Part shown: piece by piece, positions 9,465 to 17,682 of the stretch | Position numbering within the stretch: the first letter of the stretch is position 1 | Layout: each line of letters begins with the position of its first letter | Source: Hyphomonadaceae bacterium | GTDB taxonomy: Bacteria > Pseudomonadota > Alphaproteobacteria > Caulobacterales > Maricaulaceae | NCBI GenBank assembly: GCA_013001295.1 | Contig: JABDMW010000046.1 | Coordinates: 62,001 to 126,000, forward strand | Direction of reading: 5' to 3' | Length of the DNA: 64,000 nt | Position numbers and translations under genes: made by a program | The notes under the pieces: generated by a model | Database searches by the model: none | What the model was told of the DNA's origin: nothing | Seen by the model: the letters and a program-made list of their open reading frames with translations, nothing else

Positions 9465-10832
9465 TTACACCCAGATATCTGAGGAGCAATCACCTCCGGG
9501 ATACCGAGTTTCATGGGCCCGGGCCGGTCCATTTGGCTCTTTACCAAAATCAACCAGAAAATCTTTGTTGATTGTCATGCCGCCGTTTTCGTTGTCACAG
9601 TCAACGATCAACATCACGCCGCCCGCCTGTTTCATATCTGGATAGAACTGATTGTCCCAGGTCGAAAACAAGGAAGTCGTAACATAGAGACGCTTGCCGT
9701 CTAAAGACAGCTGGATCATTTGCGGCGCGCCGGCAATGGCTTGCCCGTTCACCACAGGCGCTTTGCCGAGCAAGCCGCCGATCCAGACCTGGCCGGTCAA
9801 TTTAGGATTGGACGGATCCGAGATATCATATTGACGAAGATCACCGTGCAGCCAGTTTGAAAAATACAAGTATTTATCATCCATGGAGACAAGGATATCC
9901 GTGATCAAGCCCGGCATCGGAACCGGGAAAGTCTCCACGTCAATGGCGTCAACATCGATGACTTTCTCTATCTGCAATTCACCCGCATCATCTTTATACC
10001 AATGGAAAACATTCGAAGACAAAGTCGCGCCGACAAAGCCATGAGTGGAATCCGGGTTATGATGAAAACGCACCTCAAGTGGAATCAAACCTTCCTCACC
10101 GAGATCGACCGTACGCTCTATGCTTTTGTTCTTAAAGTCCCAGAAATGGATCTGTTGCCCATATTTACCCTTGCCGACATCTTCCAGATCAAAGCCCGGC
10201 ATGAAGGTATTAGGCGCGCCCCATTCCGTGGAGACCATCATATTGTGCCGTGGTTGATACCAGAAATCATAATTAAATTTCATGCCGGTAATGTCTTTTT
10301 CCCACCGGCCCATGATTTCAAAATCTTTGTTCAGGTGCAGGAAGCCGCCTGGGGCATTGCCGTTCGCGTCGCCGAGCATGGAAACGATAATGTCAGATCC
10401 GAGGCAATGAACCGTATGCGGCGCTGATAAATTGGTTTTCTTTTTGATCTCTTCCCCGTCGATGGTTTTGTAAAGCGTTGGGTTGCGTGGATCTGTGGCG
10501 GTATCAACAATGTAGAAATTGGTCGTGCGCACGCCTGGAATAATCAAATATTTACGCGACATTTCACTGTCATCGTGACAGGACGAACAGGCATTCCACC
10601 CCATATGGTGAAGCTCATCGCCAACGGTCGGCATTTCGGTACGGGCAATAACTTGGCTATAGGTCGGGCTGTCCGGGTCAACATCGATAGTCGCCAGATA
10701 GTCTGGCCTTTCAATGCCGGTTCCCGTATAAATACAAATTGTATAAACGACTTTTTCTTTGGGCGCCTTTATCGCTTCTTGCGGTGATGCATACCCCGGT
10801 CCCGTACAGCATTCTGCTTCGGTCGTTTCCAT
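9465..10832 (-). CDS. mtoX: Selenium-binding protein / methanethiol oxidase (SBP56 family)
   Basis: This protein of about 455 aa matches SBP56 throughout: a conserved CCTGPGYASPQEA start, HHMGWNACSSCHDD near residue 75, TEWGAPN, and a C-terminal HETRYPGGDCSSDIWV. Bacterial members are copper-dependent methanethiol oxidases that turn methanethiol and O2 into formaldehyde, H2S and H2O2. I chose the ATG at 10832 because GGAGAG lies just upstream; an in-frame ATG at 10844 would place that site inside the gene. The usual partner genes (SCO1, mauG) are not adjacent; a ferredoxin and DUF2182 follow instead. No signal peptide is evident at this start. The gene symbol follows the family's characterised bacterial member. 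Confidence 0.9.
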   Translation of the reverse strand: METTEAECCTGPGYASPQEAIKAPKEKVVYTICIYTGTGIERPDYLATIDVDPDSPTYSQVIARTEMPTVGDELHHMGWNACSSCHDDSEMSRKYLIIPGVRTTNFYIVDTATDPRNPTLYKTIDGEEIKKKTNLSAPHTVHCLGSDIIVSMLGDANGNAPGGFLHLNKDFEIMGRWEKDITGMKFNYDFWYQPRHNMMVSTEWGAPNTFMPGFDLEDVGKGKYGQQIHFWDFKNKSIERTVDLGEEGLIPLEVRFHHNPDSTHGFVGATLSSNVFHWYKDDAGELQIEKVIDVDAIDVETFPVPMPGLITDILVSMDDKYLYFSNWLHGDLRQYDISDPSNPKLTGQVWIGGLLGKAPVVNGQAIAGAPQMIQLSLDGKRLYVTTSLFSTWDNQFYPDMKQAGGVMLIVDCDNENGGMTINKDFLVDFGKEPNGPARAHETRYPGGDCSSDIWV

Positions 10833-11029
10833 AGCTCTCTCCATTCACATTGTGCGCTTATGGGAGACAGTTATTTTGCGTCCCGTCTTTCTCCAAAGCG
10901 CCGGAATAGCGCTGCGCAAGGCCGCCAATCTACCATAGCGCCCAGATATCGACAAGCTATCGTCAATTAGATTCAAAGTTTTATGGAAGATATTAGAAAT
11001 TTCGCTATAAATTGTGCATGGGAGCTTAG

Positions 11030-11416
11030 ATGCTGGTGTTAGCCAAAGTGATTGTTGCAATATCGGCGCTGTGGCTGATCGCGGTCAGCGTGATGATGAT
11101 TTACCGGCCAAGCGTCGCTCTAACCGGTCTATCCAAAATGGCCGGCACGAACATGATCAATTATACCGAGCTCAGCCTCCGTCTTATCGCTGGCTTGGCG
11201 TTCATCATTGCAGCGCCGCTCTCCAGTGTATATTTGATCTTCCATTATTTTGGCTGGTTTTTAGCGGTGTCCGCCATTGTACTCATGGCCATTCCGCGAA
11301 AATGGCATCAAAACTATGCTCTATACTGGGCGCGCAAATTAAGCCCGTTTACCGTCCGCGCTCTTGGGCCGTTATCATTGGTTGCCGGCCTCGCAATTTT
11401 GAAAACGATATTGTAA
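11030..11416 (+). CDS. Small unknown membrane protein
   Basis: This 128-aa protein has about four hydrophobic stretches (residues 3-25, 45-65, 68-88 and 108-125) and few charged residues between them. I do not recognise the family. A GGGAG ribosome binding site precedes the ATG. It is divergent from the methanethiol oxidase operon across about 200 bp and convergent with the META lipoprotein, ending 1 bp from its stop. Confidence 0.7.
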   Translation: MLVLAKVIVAISALWLIAVSVMMIYRPSVALTGLSKMAGTNMINYTELSLRLIAGLAFIIAAPLSSVYLIFHYFGWFLAVSAIVLMAIPRKWHQNYALYWARKLSPFTVRALGPLSLVAGLAILKTIL

Positions 11417-11417
11417 T

Positions 11418-11816
11418 CTAATCCCAATCGCGGCGGTTCAGCGTCAGCAAAGTATCCCCGGTATCCGACATCAATACGAGTTTCAAATGATCGCCTCTAA
11501 ACGACCGTGTTTGGTCGAGAGCCTGGAAGAACGCATTTTCCTGATCAAGTTCCAGACAGGCCATTTTGGTCGACATGATGCGACCGAAAGAAATTTGATT
11601 TCCGGTTTGTTCATAAGACCCACTGAAGCGATTGCAGCCGCCATTGCCGACAGCTTTGCCTTCGCCGGTGAATTGAATGAACGGAACATGTGCGCCCGAC
11701 TCCAGCCCCCACTCGCTTCCTGCTAAATTAAAATCTTCCGTACCGGTGCCTGATGTTGTTGGTGCACAAGCCGCAACAGATGCCGCAATTAGGATGGCCA
11801 GTTTTCGCGTGTACAT
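11418..11816 (-). CDS. META-domain (HslJ-like) lipoprotein
   Basis: This 132-aa protein has a signal peptide with a lipobox-like AAC (Cys17). The mature domain carries GSEWGL, then VGNGGCNRFSGSYEQ and MACLELDQENAFFQAL, the characteristic blocks of the META domain of HslJ. HslJ-type proteins are envelope stress or novobiocin-resistance factors of unclear mechanism. It is probably anchored to an envelope membrane. It begins 1 bp after the Smr gene, so it is likely the last gene of the Tim44-mltA-smr operon. Confidence 0.85.
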   Translation of the reverse strand: MYTRKLAILIAASVAACAPTTSGTGTEDFNLAGSEWGLESGAHVPFIQFTGEGKAVGNGGCNRFSGSYEQTGNQISFGRIMSTKMACLELDQENAFFQALDQTRSFRGDHLKLVLMSDTGDTLLTLNRRDWD

Positions 11817-11817
11817 A

Positions 11818-12306
11818 TCATCTCCGCTTTCTTTTCAAGAATACATAAAAAGCACCGCTGCCGCCATGTTTGATATGCGCTTCAGCAAAACTGGCCACGA
11901 TCGGCCGGATATGCGGGTCCATTAACCAACCCGGCAGGCTCTTGCGCAGCACACCTTCAAGGTTGGGGCCTTTGCCAGTGACCACGAGCACACAGCGTGC
12001 GCCCGCGGCATGGGCACGAGTCAACCGTCGCAAAAGAGCCGGAAAGGCCTGATCGCGGGTGAGATCATGTAGGTCAATTTTTTGATTGATCTCAACGCGC
12101 CCCCGGCGAACAAGTTTATCGCCATTGAGCGCGAGCTCGCCTTTTGGGATACGACGAATGGGTTTTGGAGCCGGGGAAATATGCACATGAGGCGGCGTTG
12201 ACGGGCGCACAGGTTGACGCCCGGCCTGATCCAGGGGTTGAACCGTACGCGCGACCTTTTGCCAGATTTGCAAATCTTCTTCACTAAGTGGACGCTTGGG
12301 CTTCAT
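11818..12306 (-). CDS. Smr domain protein
   Basis: This 162-aa protein has a C-terminal Smr (small MutS-related) domain starting with KIDLHDLTRDQA and containing CVLVVTGKGPN and HGGSGAFYVFLKR. Stand-alone Smr proteins are putative nucleases acting on branched DNA or on RNA at stalled ribosomes. The N-terminal 75 residues are Pro-rich and probably disordered. It sits 10 bp after mltA in the same direction, an order common in alphaproteobacteria. Confidence 0.9.
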   Translation of the reverse strand: MKPKRPLSEEDLQIWQKVARTVQPLDQAGRQPVRPSTPPHVHISPAPKPIRRIPKGELALNGDKLVRRGRVEINQKIDLHDLTRDQAFPALLRRLTRAHAAGARCVLVVTGKGPNLEGVLRKSLPGWLMDPHIRPIVASFAEAHIKHGGSGAFYVFLKRKRR

Positions 12307-12316
12307 CTTTCCGGCG

Positions 12317-13591
12317 TCATGATAGAATTAAAGCCCGCAAGGCTAGACTTCGCGGCAGGAACAGAGTCCAAATAGCCTGATGTTTAGTTACGCCGGCCTT
12401 CGCGCCAGCCTCGTCGCCGGCCCCGTAGTATAAATCGCCGCGCATGGGGCCTCTTATCGCATTTCCCGTATCCTGCGCGCTGACCAGAAAACCCGATTCT
12501 GCGCCCGTATAATCGCCGCCGTATTGCGGTAATTTAGCGCGTATCCAGACCAGCGCCCCATAGGGATGATACCGTGGATCAACGGCCAGCGATCCCATTG
12601 CCGTAAGCGGTACGCGCATGGCCCCCTTCGGCCCAAGATCTCCGGACAGGGTTTCAGTTTTAAAAAAGATGTAGCGCGGATTCTCATTCATTAATGCGCG
12701 GGCTTTTACCGGTCCGGCCCGCACCATCCAATCCTCAATAGACTGTTTCGACGATTGCTCCAAAGTCAGCTCGCCGCGTGTTACTAATAGCTTGCCAATC
12801 GACACATATTTATGACTGTTGTGGCCATCATATGCGGCCCGGTAAACAGTTCCGTCCGGAAATTTGATCCGTCCCGACCCTTGAATTTGCAGGAAAAATA
12901 CTTCCATCGGTCGACCATATGCCAGTACCCGCGATGTTGTCGCATTGATGTTTTTACGCGGTTGGTTTTGCAGTGCTGCGCTTGAAGGGCGGGCCAGGAT
13001 AGGCTCTGAATACACAGCGTCAGCCCGGCGCTTCACATCGATTTGTGGCGCATAATACCCCGTCAATTTCCCGGCATTCTGTGTGCTGGTCGCGAGCTGA
13101 ACCGGCTCGAAATGGGTTTGGAAAAATCCGCGGGCAGCATAAGTATCGAGTGGAGTTTGTGCCGCCTCCGCACAGGCGGGGAGCCAGTCCCGGATCCGAC
13201 CATAATCGGGCAGGTTCGGATTAAGCCAGTCACCATCTTCTCGACGCGCCCATAATTCGCAAGACTGGATAAATGATTTTAGTGCCGGCAACGGATTGGA
13301 GCGCGACCAATAAGGAAGCTCGTCATACCCGCTTTTCAACTCATAAACAGGCTCCTCGGGGGGGGCTGGCGTCGGCGGAGCGGGAACCGGCGTTGGGTCA
13401 GGTTCCGGTTGAGCAATGATAGGTGGCGTCGGCGTCGGGTCAGGCGTTGCGATGGGAGCCGTTTCCAGGTCGGGCGTTTCGACAATTGGAACGGGTTCAT
13501 CAGCAACAGGCTCGACGGGGCGTGTGGTGACACAGCCGCTAAGCGCAATGCACAAGAAGAGACAAGTGATCCGGGCCACTATTCCAGTCAA
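12317..13591 (-). CDS. mltA: Membrane-bound lytic murein transglycosylase A
   Basis: This 424-aa enzyme cleaves peptidoglycan glycan strands to 1,6-anhydromuropeptides in the periplasm. It has a signal peptide with lipobox LSGC (Cys20), a Pro-rich linker at about residues 30-85, the MltA core (GKLTGYYAPQIDV, FFLQIQGSGRI) and the C-terminal 3D domain (VSAQDTGNAIRGP, DLYYGAG) with the catalytic Asp region. The start is TTG at 13591 with GGAG eight bases upstream; a GTG at 13579 is an alternative. It follows the Tim44-like gene closely. Confidence 0.93.
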   Translation of the reverse strand: MTGIVARITCLFLCIALSGCVTTRPVEPVADEPVPIVETPDLETAPIATPDPTPTPPIIAQPEPDPTPVPAPPTPAPPEEPVYELKSGYDELPYWSRSNPLPALKSFIQSCELWARREDGDWLNPNLPDYGRIRDWLPACAEAAQTPLDTYAARGFFQTHFEPVQLATSTQNAGKLTGYYAPQIDVKRRADAVYSEPILARPSSAALQNQPRKNINATTSRVLAYGRPMEVFFLQIQGSGRIKFPDGTVYRAAYDGHNSHKYVSIGKLLVTRGELTLEQSSKQSIEDWMVRAGPVKARALMNENPRYIFFKTETLSGDLGPKGAMRVPLTAMGSLAVDPRYHPYGALVWIRAKLPQYGGDYTGAESGFLVSAQDTGNAIRGPMRGDLYYGAGDEAGAKAGVTKHQAIWTLFLPRSLALRALILS

Positions 13592-13596
13592 AGCGA

Positions 13597-14271
13597 TTAC
13601 TCCGAGTCAGGGGAGTGGTCGGGGCCGCCCGCATTGCCGCTAACCGTATCGTGTGGCTCTACGGATGACAAAACCCAGTTGGGGTTTTTTGAACTTAAGG
13701 TGCGTTCATAGCTCCACACTTCACGAATCCGAGATAGAACATCCAAGTCGCCATCAACAACTTCACCTGCTTTATCGAGTAAAGCTGTGGCCAGTTCGGC
13801 CACATAAAGAACTTTAATTTTTCCGGTTTTGCCCGAACGCGATGCGTCGACAATTTCAGCGCTGATCAGGCGCGCCAGATCTGTAGTTTGGCGAAGCTCT
13901 TTCTTTTCGCGGTCATCAATCGCGTCAACATATGCTTGATTTACGTCCGCGCTTAACAGTCCTGACAGCGTTTCCTTATCCCCGTCGGCAAATGCTTCCA
14001 GGATCATACCGTAAGCGGCTTTCGCGCCGTCCATAAAGCTTGCGACAGTAAAACTGGCATCAGCCTTACGAATCGCCCTGATTCCTTCGGCTCCGGGGCC
14101 CTCATATTCGGGCTCTGCGTCCAAGGCATCCGGCTTCGCCGCAATTTTGTCCAGCAAGTCTTTCGGGTCCAAAGACGGCTCGGAACCATGACCAACATCT
14201 TTACCCAGAACCGAGAATAACATGGAGCCAACAATCAGGAATAAAACCGCATATAATATTATTTCTTGCAT
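13597..14271 (-). CDS. Tim44/TimA-like membrane protein
   Basis: About 224 aa. An N-terminal membrane helix (MQEIILYAVLFLIVGSMLFSVLG) is followed by an acidic linker and a Tim44-like domain (about residues 85-220) containing FMDGAKAAYGMILEAFADGD and the typical ending of the fold. The family is related to mitochondrial Tim44. In alphaproteobacteria the gene commonly lies next to mltA, smr and secB, as here, but its role is poorly defined. I chose the ATG at 14271 so that the membrane helix begins the protein; a TTG at 14304 would extend it by 11 residues. It is divergent from secB. Confidence 0.85.
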   Translation of the reverse strand: MQEIILYAVLFLIVGSMLFSVLGKDVGHGSEPSLDPKDLLDKIAAKPDALDAEPEYEGPGAEGIRAIRKADASFTVASFMDGAKAAYGMILEAFADGDKETLSGLLSADVNQAYVDAIDDREKKELRQTTDLARLISAEIVDASRSGKTGKIKVLYVAELATALLDKAGEVVDGDLDVLSRIREVWSYERTLSSKNPNWVLSSVEPHDTVSGNAGGPDHSPDSE

Positions 14272-14393
14272 TGCGCAGACTTTCTCACAAATTGCCTCTG
14301 ACAAGGCTTGAATTACCGTGCAGATATGGCCATGTTAGCGGCAAGTTACAAGACTAATCAAACCAAACTTACATTTAAAATCAAGAGGCGAAT

Positions 14394-14903
14394 ATGGCCA
14401 AAAAGAAAAAAGAAGAAACACCAGAAGAACAGGCTCAACCGGCTGACGCATCTCAGATGCCGAGCATGACGATTCTGGCGCAATACACCAAGGATGCGAG
14501 CTTTGAAAACCCCAATGCTCCGCAAAGTCTGCAAAATGATAAAGGCGCGCCAGCGATCAATATCAATATCGAAATTGGCCGCCAAATGATGGACGATAAC
14601 ACGGTGGAAGTCGTGTTGATTTTGTCTGCGAAAGCTGAGCGAGATGGCGGCGTGGTCTTCTTGTGTGAACTTGAATATGCCGGACTGTTCGGGTTTTCTA
14701 ACATCTCCGCTGAACAGGTTCAGCCGATGATTTTGATCGAATGTCCGCGCATGTTGTTCCCTTTTGCCCGTCAAATCATGGCGGAATTGACACAGAATGG
14801 CGGCTTCCCACCGATCTTGCTCGATCCCCCGGATTTCGCCGCCATGTACCGCGATGAAATGATGCGGCGTTCGGCTGAAACCCCCGACGGGTTGGTCAAC
14901 TAA
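14394..14903 (+). CDS. secB: Protein-export chaperone SecB
   Basis: This 169-aa cytosolic chaperone keeps preproteins unfolded and hands them to SecA. The SecB core shows SMTILAQYTKDASFENPNAP near residue 22, NINIEIG, and the C-terminal region PPILLDPPDFAAMYRD. A short Lys/Glu-rich N-terminus precedes it. The size and motifs fit alphaproteobacterial SecB. dapB follows after 6 bp, suggesting co-transcription. Confidence 0.96.
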   Translation: MAKKKKEETPEEQAQPADASQMPSMTILAQYTKDASFENPNAPQSLQNDKGAPAININIEIGRQMMDDNTVEVVLILSAKAERDGGVVFLCELEYAGLFGFSNISAEQVQPMILIECPRMLFPFARQIMAELTQNGGFPPILLDPPDFAAMYRDEMMRRSAETPDGLVN

Positions 14904-14909
14904 ACCTCT

Positions 14910-15644
14910 ATGCGGTCTCGCGTCAAAATCGGATTGCTCGGCGCTGAAGGACGCATGGGTCAGGCACTGGTCACCGAAATTGAGAAAAACGAGCGTACAG
15001 AACTTGTCTGTGCGCTTGCTTCCCCTGGCTCGCCCAATTTGGGGTTAGCGATCGGGGGCGTCAAATTAAGCGCGGATACAAGAAGCGCCCTGAATTTGTG
15101 TGATGTGATGATTGATTTTTCACATCCCAAAGCTGCTATTGACGCCGCCCTGATGATGCACAGAACCGCGTGTAAAACACTGGTTACGGGCACTACCGGA
15201 TATGCCAAAGCAGAAGAGAAAGCCCTGATTGCCGCATCGGAGGCTATCACGCTGGTTAAGTCCGGCAATTTTTCCGTAGGTATTTGTATATTGGAAGACC
15301 TCGTCGAGAAAGCCGCAAACAAACTGCGCGACGGATGGGACATTGATGTTTTGGACGTTCATCACCGACATAAAGTCGATGCGCCGTCCGGTACAGCGCT
15401 GATGCTCGGGCATGCAGCGCAAAAGGGCCGTGGAGACAATACGATAGTCGAATATGCCGCCCTCCGTCACGGTGGGGTCATTGGCGACCACAGTGTGAGT
15501 TTCAGCTCAGACATGGAAACATTGACGCTGTCCCACTCATCGATTGACCGGGCGTTATTCGCCAAGGGCGCACTTATTGCGGCTTTGTGGGCTATTGATC
15601 AGGACAAGGGGCTTTATACCATGAAGGATGTGCTCAATCTGTGA
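14910..15644 (+). CDS. dapB: 4-hydroxy-tetrahydrodipicolinate reductase
   Basis: This 244-aa enzyme reduces hydroxy-tetrahydrodipicolinate with NAD(P)H in lysine and diaminopimelate synthesis. The N-terminal Rossmann motif reads GLLGAEGRMGQAL. The dihydrodipicolinate reductase signature ends in DVHHRHKVDAPSGTAL (about residues 148-163), with the catalytic His pair and Lys. The length is slightly shorter than E. coli DapB (273 aa), within the family range. It starts 6 bp after secB and overlaps the GFA gene by 4 bp. Confidence 0.96.
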   Translation: MRSRVKIGLLGAEGRMGQALVTEIEKNERTELVCALASPGSPNLGLAIGGVKLSADTRSALNLCDVMIDFSHPKAAIDAALMMHRTACKTLVTGTTGYAKAEEKALIAASEAITLVKSGNFSVGICILEDLVEKAANKLRDGWDIDVLDVHHRHKVDAPSGTALMLGHAAQKGRGDNTIVEYAALRHGGVIGDHSVSFSSDMETLTLSHSSIDRALFAKGALIAALWAIDQDKGLYTMKDVLNL

Positions 15645-16069
15645 GCGAGGAGCACTATACCGGCGCCTGTCTATGTGGCGAGGTGAAATATTCATTGCGC
15701 GCGCAATCAGAAGAAATCAGAGGCATTACTGCCTGCCATTGTGAGCAATGCCGGCGCTGGAGTGGTCATCATTGGGCCAGCATTCATGGCCCTAAATCCG
15801 AGTTTGAAATTACCAAGGGCGAGGCCAGTGTGAAATGGTATAGATCCTCCGACAAAGCCCGGCGCGGTTTTTGCCGAAATTGCGGTTCGGCTCTATTCTG
15901 GCACGGAGAGGGTTATTCCGACCTGGTTGATCAAATGGATATTTCCGCAGGCTCACTCGACAATCCGAAGGGCCTCACATTGAGCCGTCACATTTTTTGT
16001 AAATTCAAAGGTGCGTACTACGAGATCAAAGACGGCGTCCCGGTTTTTGAGACATTTCCCAAAGATTGA
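15641..16069 (+). CDS. GFA/CENP-V zinc domain protein
   Basis: This 142-aa protein of the glutathione-dependent formaldehyde-activating-like (GFA, DUF636) family has zinc-binding motifs CLCGEVKY, CHCEQCRRWSG and FCRNCGSALFW. Only a few members have a shown formaldehyde link and most are uncharacterised. The start is GTG at 15641 overlapping the dapB stop (GTGA), indicating translational coupling. It is convergent with the glyoxalase-like gene. Confidence 0.88.
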   Translation: MSEEHYTGACLCGEVKYSLRAQSEEIRGITACHCEQCRRWSGHHWASIHGPKSEFEITKGEASVKWYRSSDKARRGFCRNCGSALFWHGEGYSDLVDQMDISAGSLDNPKGLTLSRHIFCKFKGAYYEIKDGVPVFETFPKD

Positions 16070-16095
16070 AACCAGAGACCTTTTCTGGCCACGCC

Positions 16096-16572
16096 TTACC
16101 AAATCCCGTGGTTTTCCATCTCGGCCCAAGGGGATTTGATCTCAAGCGGTTCTCCGTTCTGCAGCAGTTCCACCGAGATATTGTCAGGGGAGCGCACAAA
16201 AGCCATGCGCCCGTCGCGCGGCGGGCGATGAATATTGTATCCCATATCCATCAAGTGTTGGCACTTGGCATAAATATCGTCGGTATAATAAGCGACATGG
16301 CCAAAGTTTCGCCCCTCCCCGTATTCCTCAGCTTTGCCATCTTTTGGCGGCCAATTATATGTCAGTTCCAGCATCGGCAATCCGGCAACCATTTTGCCAT
16401 CACCTTCAGCTTCAGCGCGGGCGATATCCATCGGCGCGGCCAGAAAAATTAAACTAAACCGGCCTTTTTCATAGTCTGAACGCCGTACCTGTTTCAGCCC
16501 CAATCCATCGCAAAAAAACCTAAGGCTTTCGTCGATATCGCTGACGCGGATCATTGTATGTAGAAATTCCAT
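16096..16572 (-). CDS. Glyoxalase I-like VOC protein
   Basis: This 158-aa protein has a paired beta-alpha-beta VOC fold. It starts MEFLHTMIRVSDIDESLRFF, very like lactoylglutathione lyases, with candidate metal ligands His5, His in FGHVAYYTDD and Glu in ISVELLQ. GloA converts the methylglyoxal-glutathione hemithioacetal to lactoylglutathione. The assignment to glyoxalase I rather than another VOC enzyme is likely but not certain. It lies 25 bp downstream of the membrane protein gene at 16598-17566 on the same strand. Confidence 0.8.
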   Translation of the reverse strand: MEFLHTMIRVSDIDESLRFFCDGLGLKQVRRSDYEKGRFSLIFLAAPMDIARAEAEGDGKMVAGLPMLELTYNWPPKDGKAEEYGEGRNFGHVAYYTDDIYAKCQHLMDMGYNIHRPPRDGRMAFVRSPDNISVELLQNGEPLEIKSPWAEMENHGIW

Positions 16573-16597
16573 TTCGCGGTCCTTTCGTTTTTACTGC

Positions 16598-17566
16598 TTA
16601 TTTTTGATAGATGAAAAATTCGAGATTGGCATGTCGAAACCCACGCATACGACGCGATGTTTTGCCCACCTCATTGTTACGGTTCACAGCTATATTTTCA
16701 ATCTTTTCATAACTGGCGAGCAAATCCTCTTGTAAGGAAATAATTGTAAAAACCTGTTCTTTATCATCTTCGCGCGCGTGCTTGTGCTTGACAAAAAACG
16801 GGTGCGTATCTTCGGGAAATTGCTCCCCCTCTTCGATGTGGACATGCACATAAATTTTCATGCCGGACCCGTCCGTATATTGATCACATATAAAGCCAGA
16901 TCCGGCGAAATCCTTAATTGTTTTTTTGCTTAATCCGAGCGCCGTTTCGAACAGTTCCATATAGGTACTCCGACTATCCGAATGGGCCTTCACGTGAGCG
17001 GGGTTGGCCCCGACAGTCAATTCATCCGTCGGCTTGAATGCTCCGCGTTCTTCAATAAGCTCATCGCGCATCAATCCGGGGGCATTGCGATAATAATGGC
17101 GGGCAGCCAGAGCGGCGATTAAAGCCCAGATCGCAATAATCCCGAAAAAAGTAAAAAACCCCCAAACCATATTGCCCGGTTCAAATGTCAGGCTCTCGAT
17201 ATTTTCACGAATGCCGCCACCGCGGACCGATTCCTGAACAGGTTCATCTGATGAATTCCAGAGCGTCATCAAAATACTGTTGATAAAGGCGAAGGCTACA
17301 GGAGTCAGAACAAAAATTGCCGTAAAGACACTGGCTATGTAGAGCTGACTGCGCGGGGCGTGAACTTTTTTATATGCCCGCACATAGGCATCTTTGGTTA
17401 AACGCAAATCATGCATGTTTTGCGATACCTGATAGTCCCAGTCTTCTGCTGCTTCATGCGGCAGGCGGCGATAGGCCAAAAACGTACGCAGCCAGAATAT
17501 TGCAGCCAGAACGGCCATGGCAACGATCGTCCATACAAAGGGCGGGCTTTGAAAATATATCGGCAT
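16598..17566 (-). CDS. Unknown three-helix membrane protein
   Basis: This 322-aa protein has a hydrophobic N-terminal helix (residues 9-29) and two further helices (about 75-97 and 133-158). A soluble C-terminal half of about 160 residues is rich in charged residues (KHKHAREDDKEQ). I do not recognise a family. The glyoxalase-like gene follows it. It is divergent from the PQQ dehydrogenase gene across about 115 bp. Confidence 0.65.
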   Translation of the reverse strand: MPIYFQSPPFVWTIVAMAVLAAIFWLRTFLAYRRLPHEAAEDWDYQVSQNMHDLRLTKDAYVRAYKKVHAPRSQLYIASVFTAIFVLTPVAFAFINSILMTLWNSSDEPVQESVRGGGIRENIESLTFEPGNMVWGFFTFFGIIAIWALIAALAARHYYRNAPGLMRDELIEERGAFKPTDELTVGANPAHVKAHSDSRSTYMELFETALGLSKKTIKDFAGSGFICDQYTDGSGMKIYVHVHIEEGEQFPEDTHPFFVKHKHAREDDKEQVFTIISLQEDLLASYEKIENIAVNRNNEVGKTSRRMRGFRHANLEFFIYQK

Positions 17567-17682
17567 ATTTACTCATTGTTATAATATACAAAAAATCTTT
17601 TACCCTGCCCGCATTCAGAAATCTATCCCGCTTATTGCACGCTTCTGTGATTTCCTGCATACTTGCAAAAAAGGGGACGCAA

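Noticed and set aside
15641-16069. Linking the GFA protein to formaldehyde from methanethiol oxidase
   Set aside because: It is coupled to dapB, 5 kb from the oxidase, and most GFA proteins have no proven formaldehyde role.
16072-16088. Small hairpin CCAGA..TCTGG between the GFA and glyoxalase genes
   Set aside because: The stem is only five base pairs with no U-run; it could easily be chance.
16989-16998. Partial parS-like TTCACGTGAG in the membrane protein gene
   Set aside because: Only the E-box-like core matches and the outer TGT/ACA arms are lost, so ParB is unlikely to load here.
17374-17682. Possible N-terminal extension of the PQQ dehydrogenase frame
   Set aside because: It runs antisense into the membrane protein gene, lacks a signal peptide at its start, and GGGGA plus a lipoprotein signal at 17683 mark the true start.
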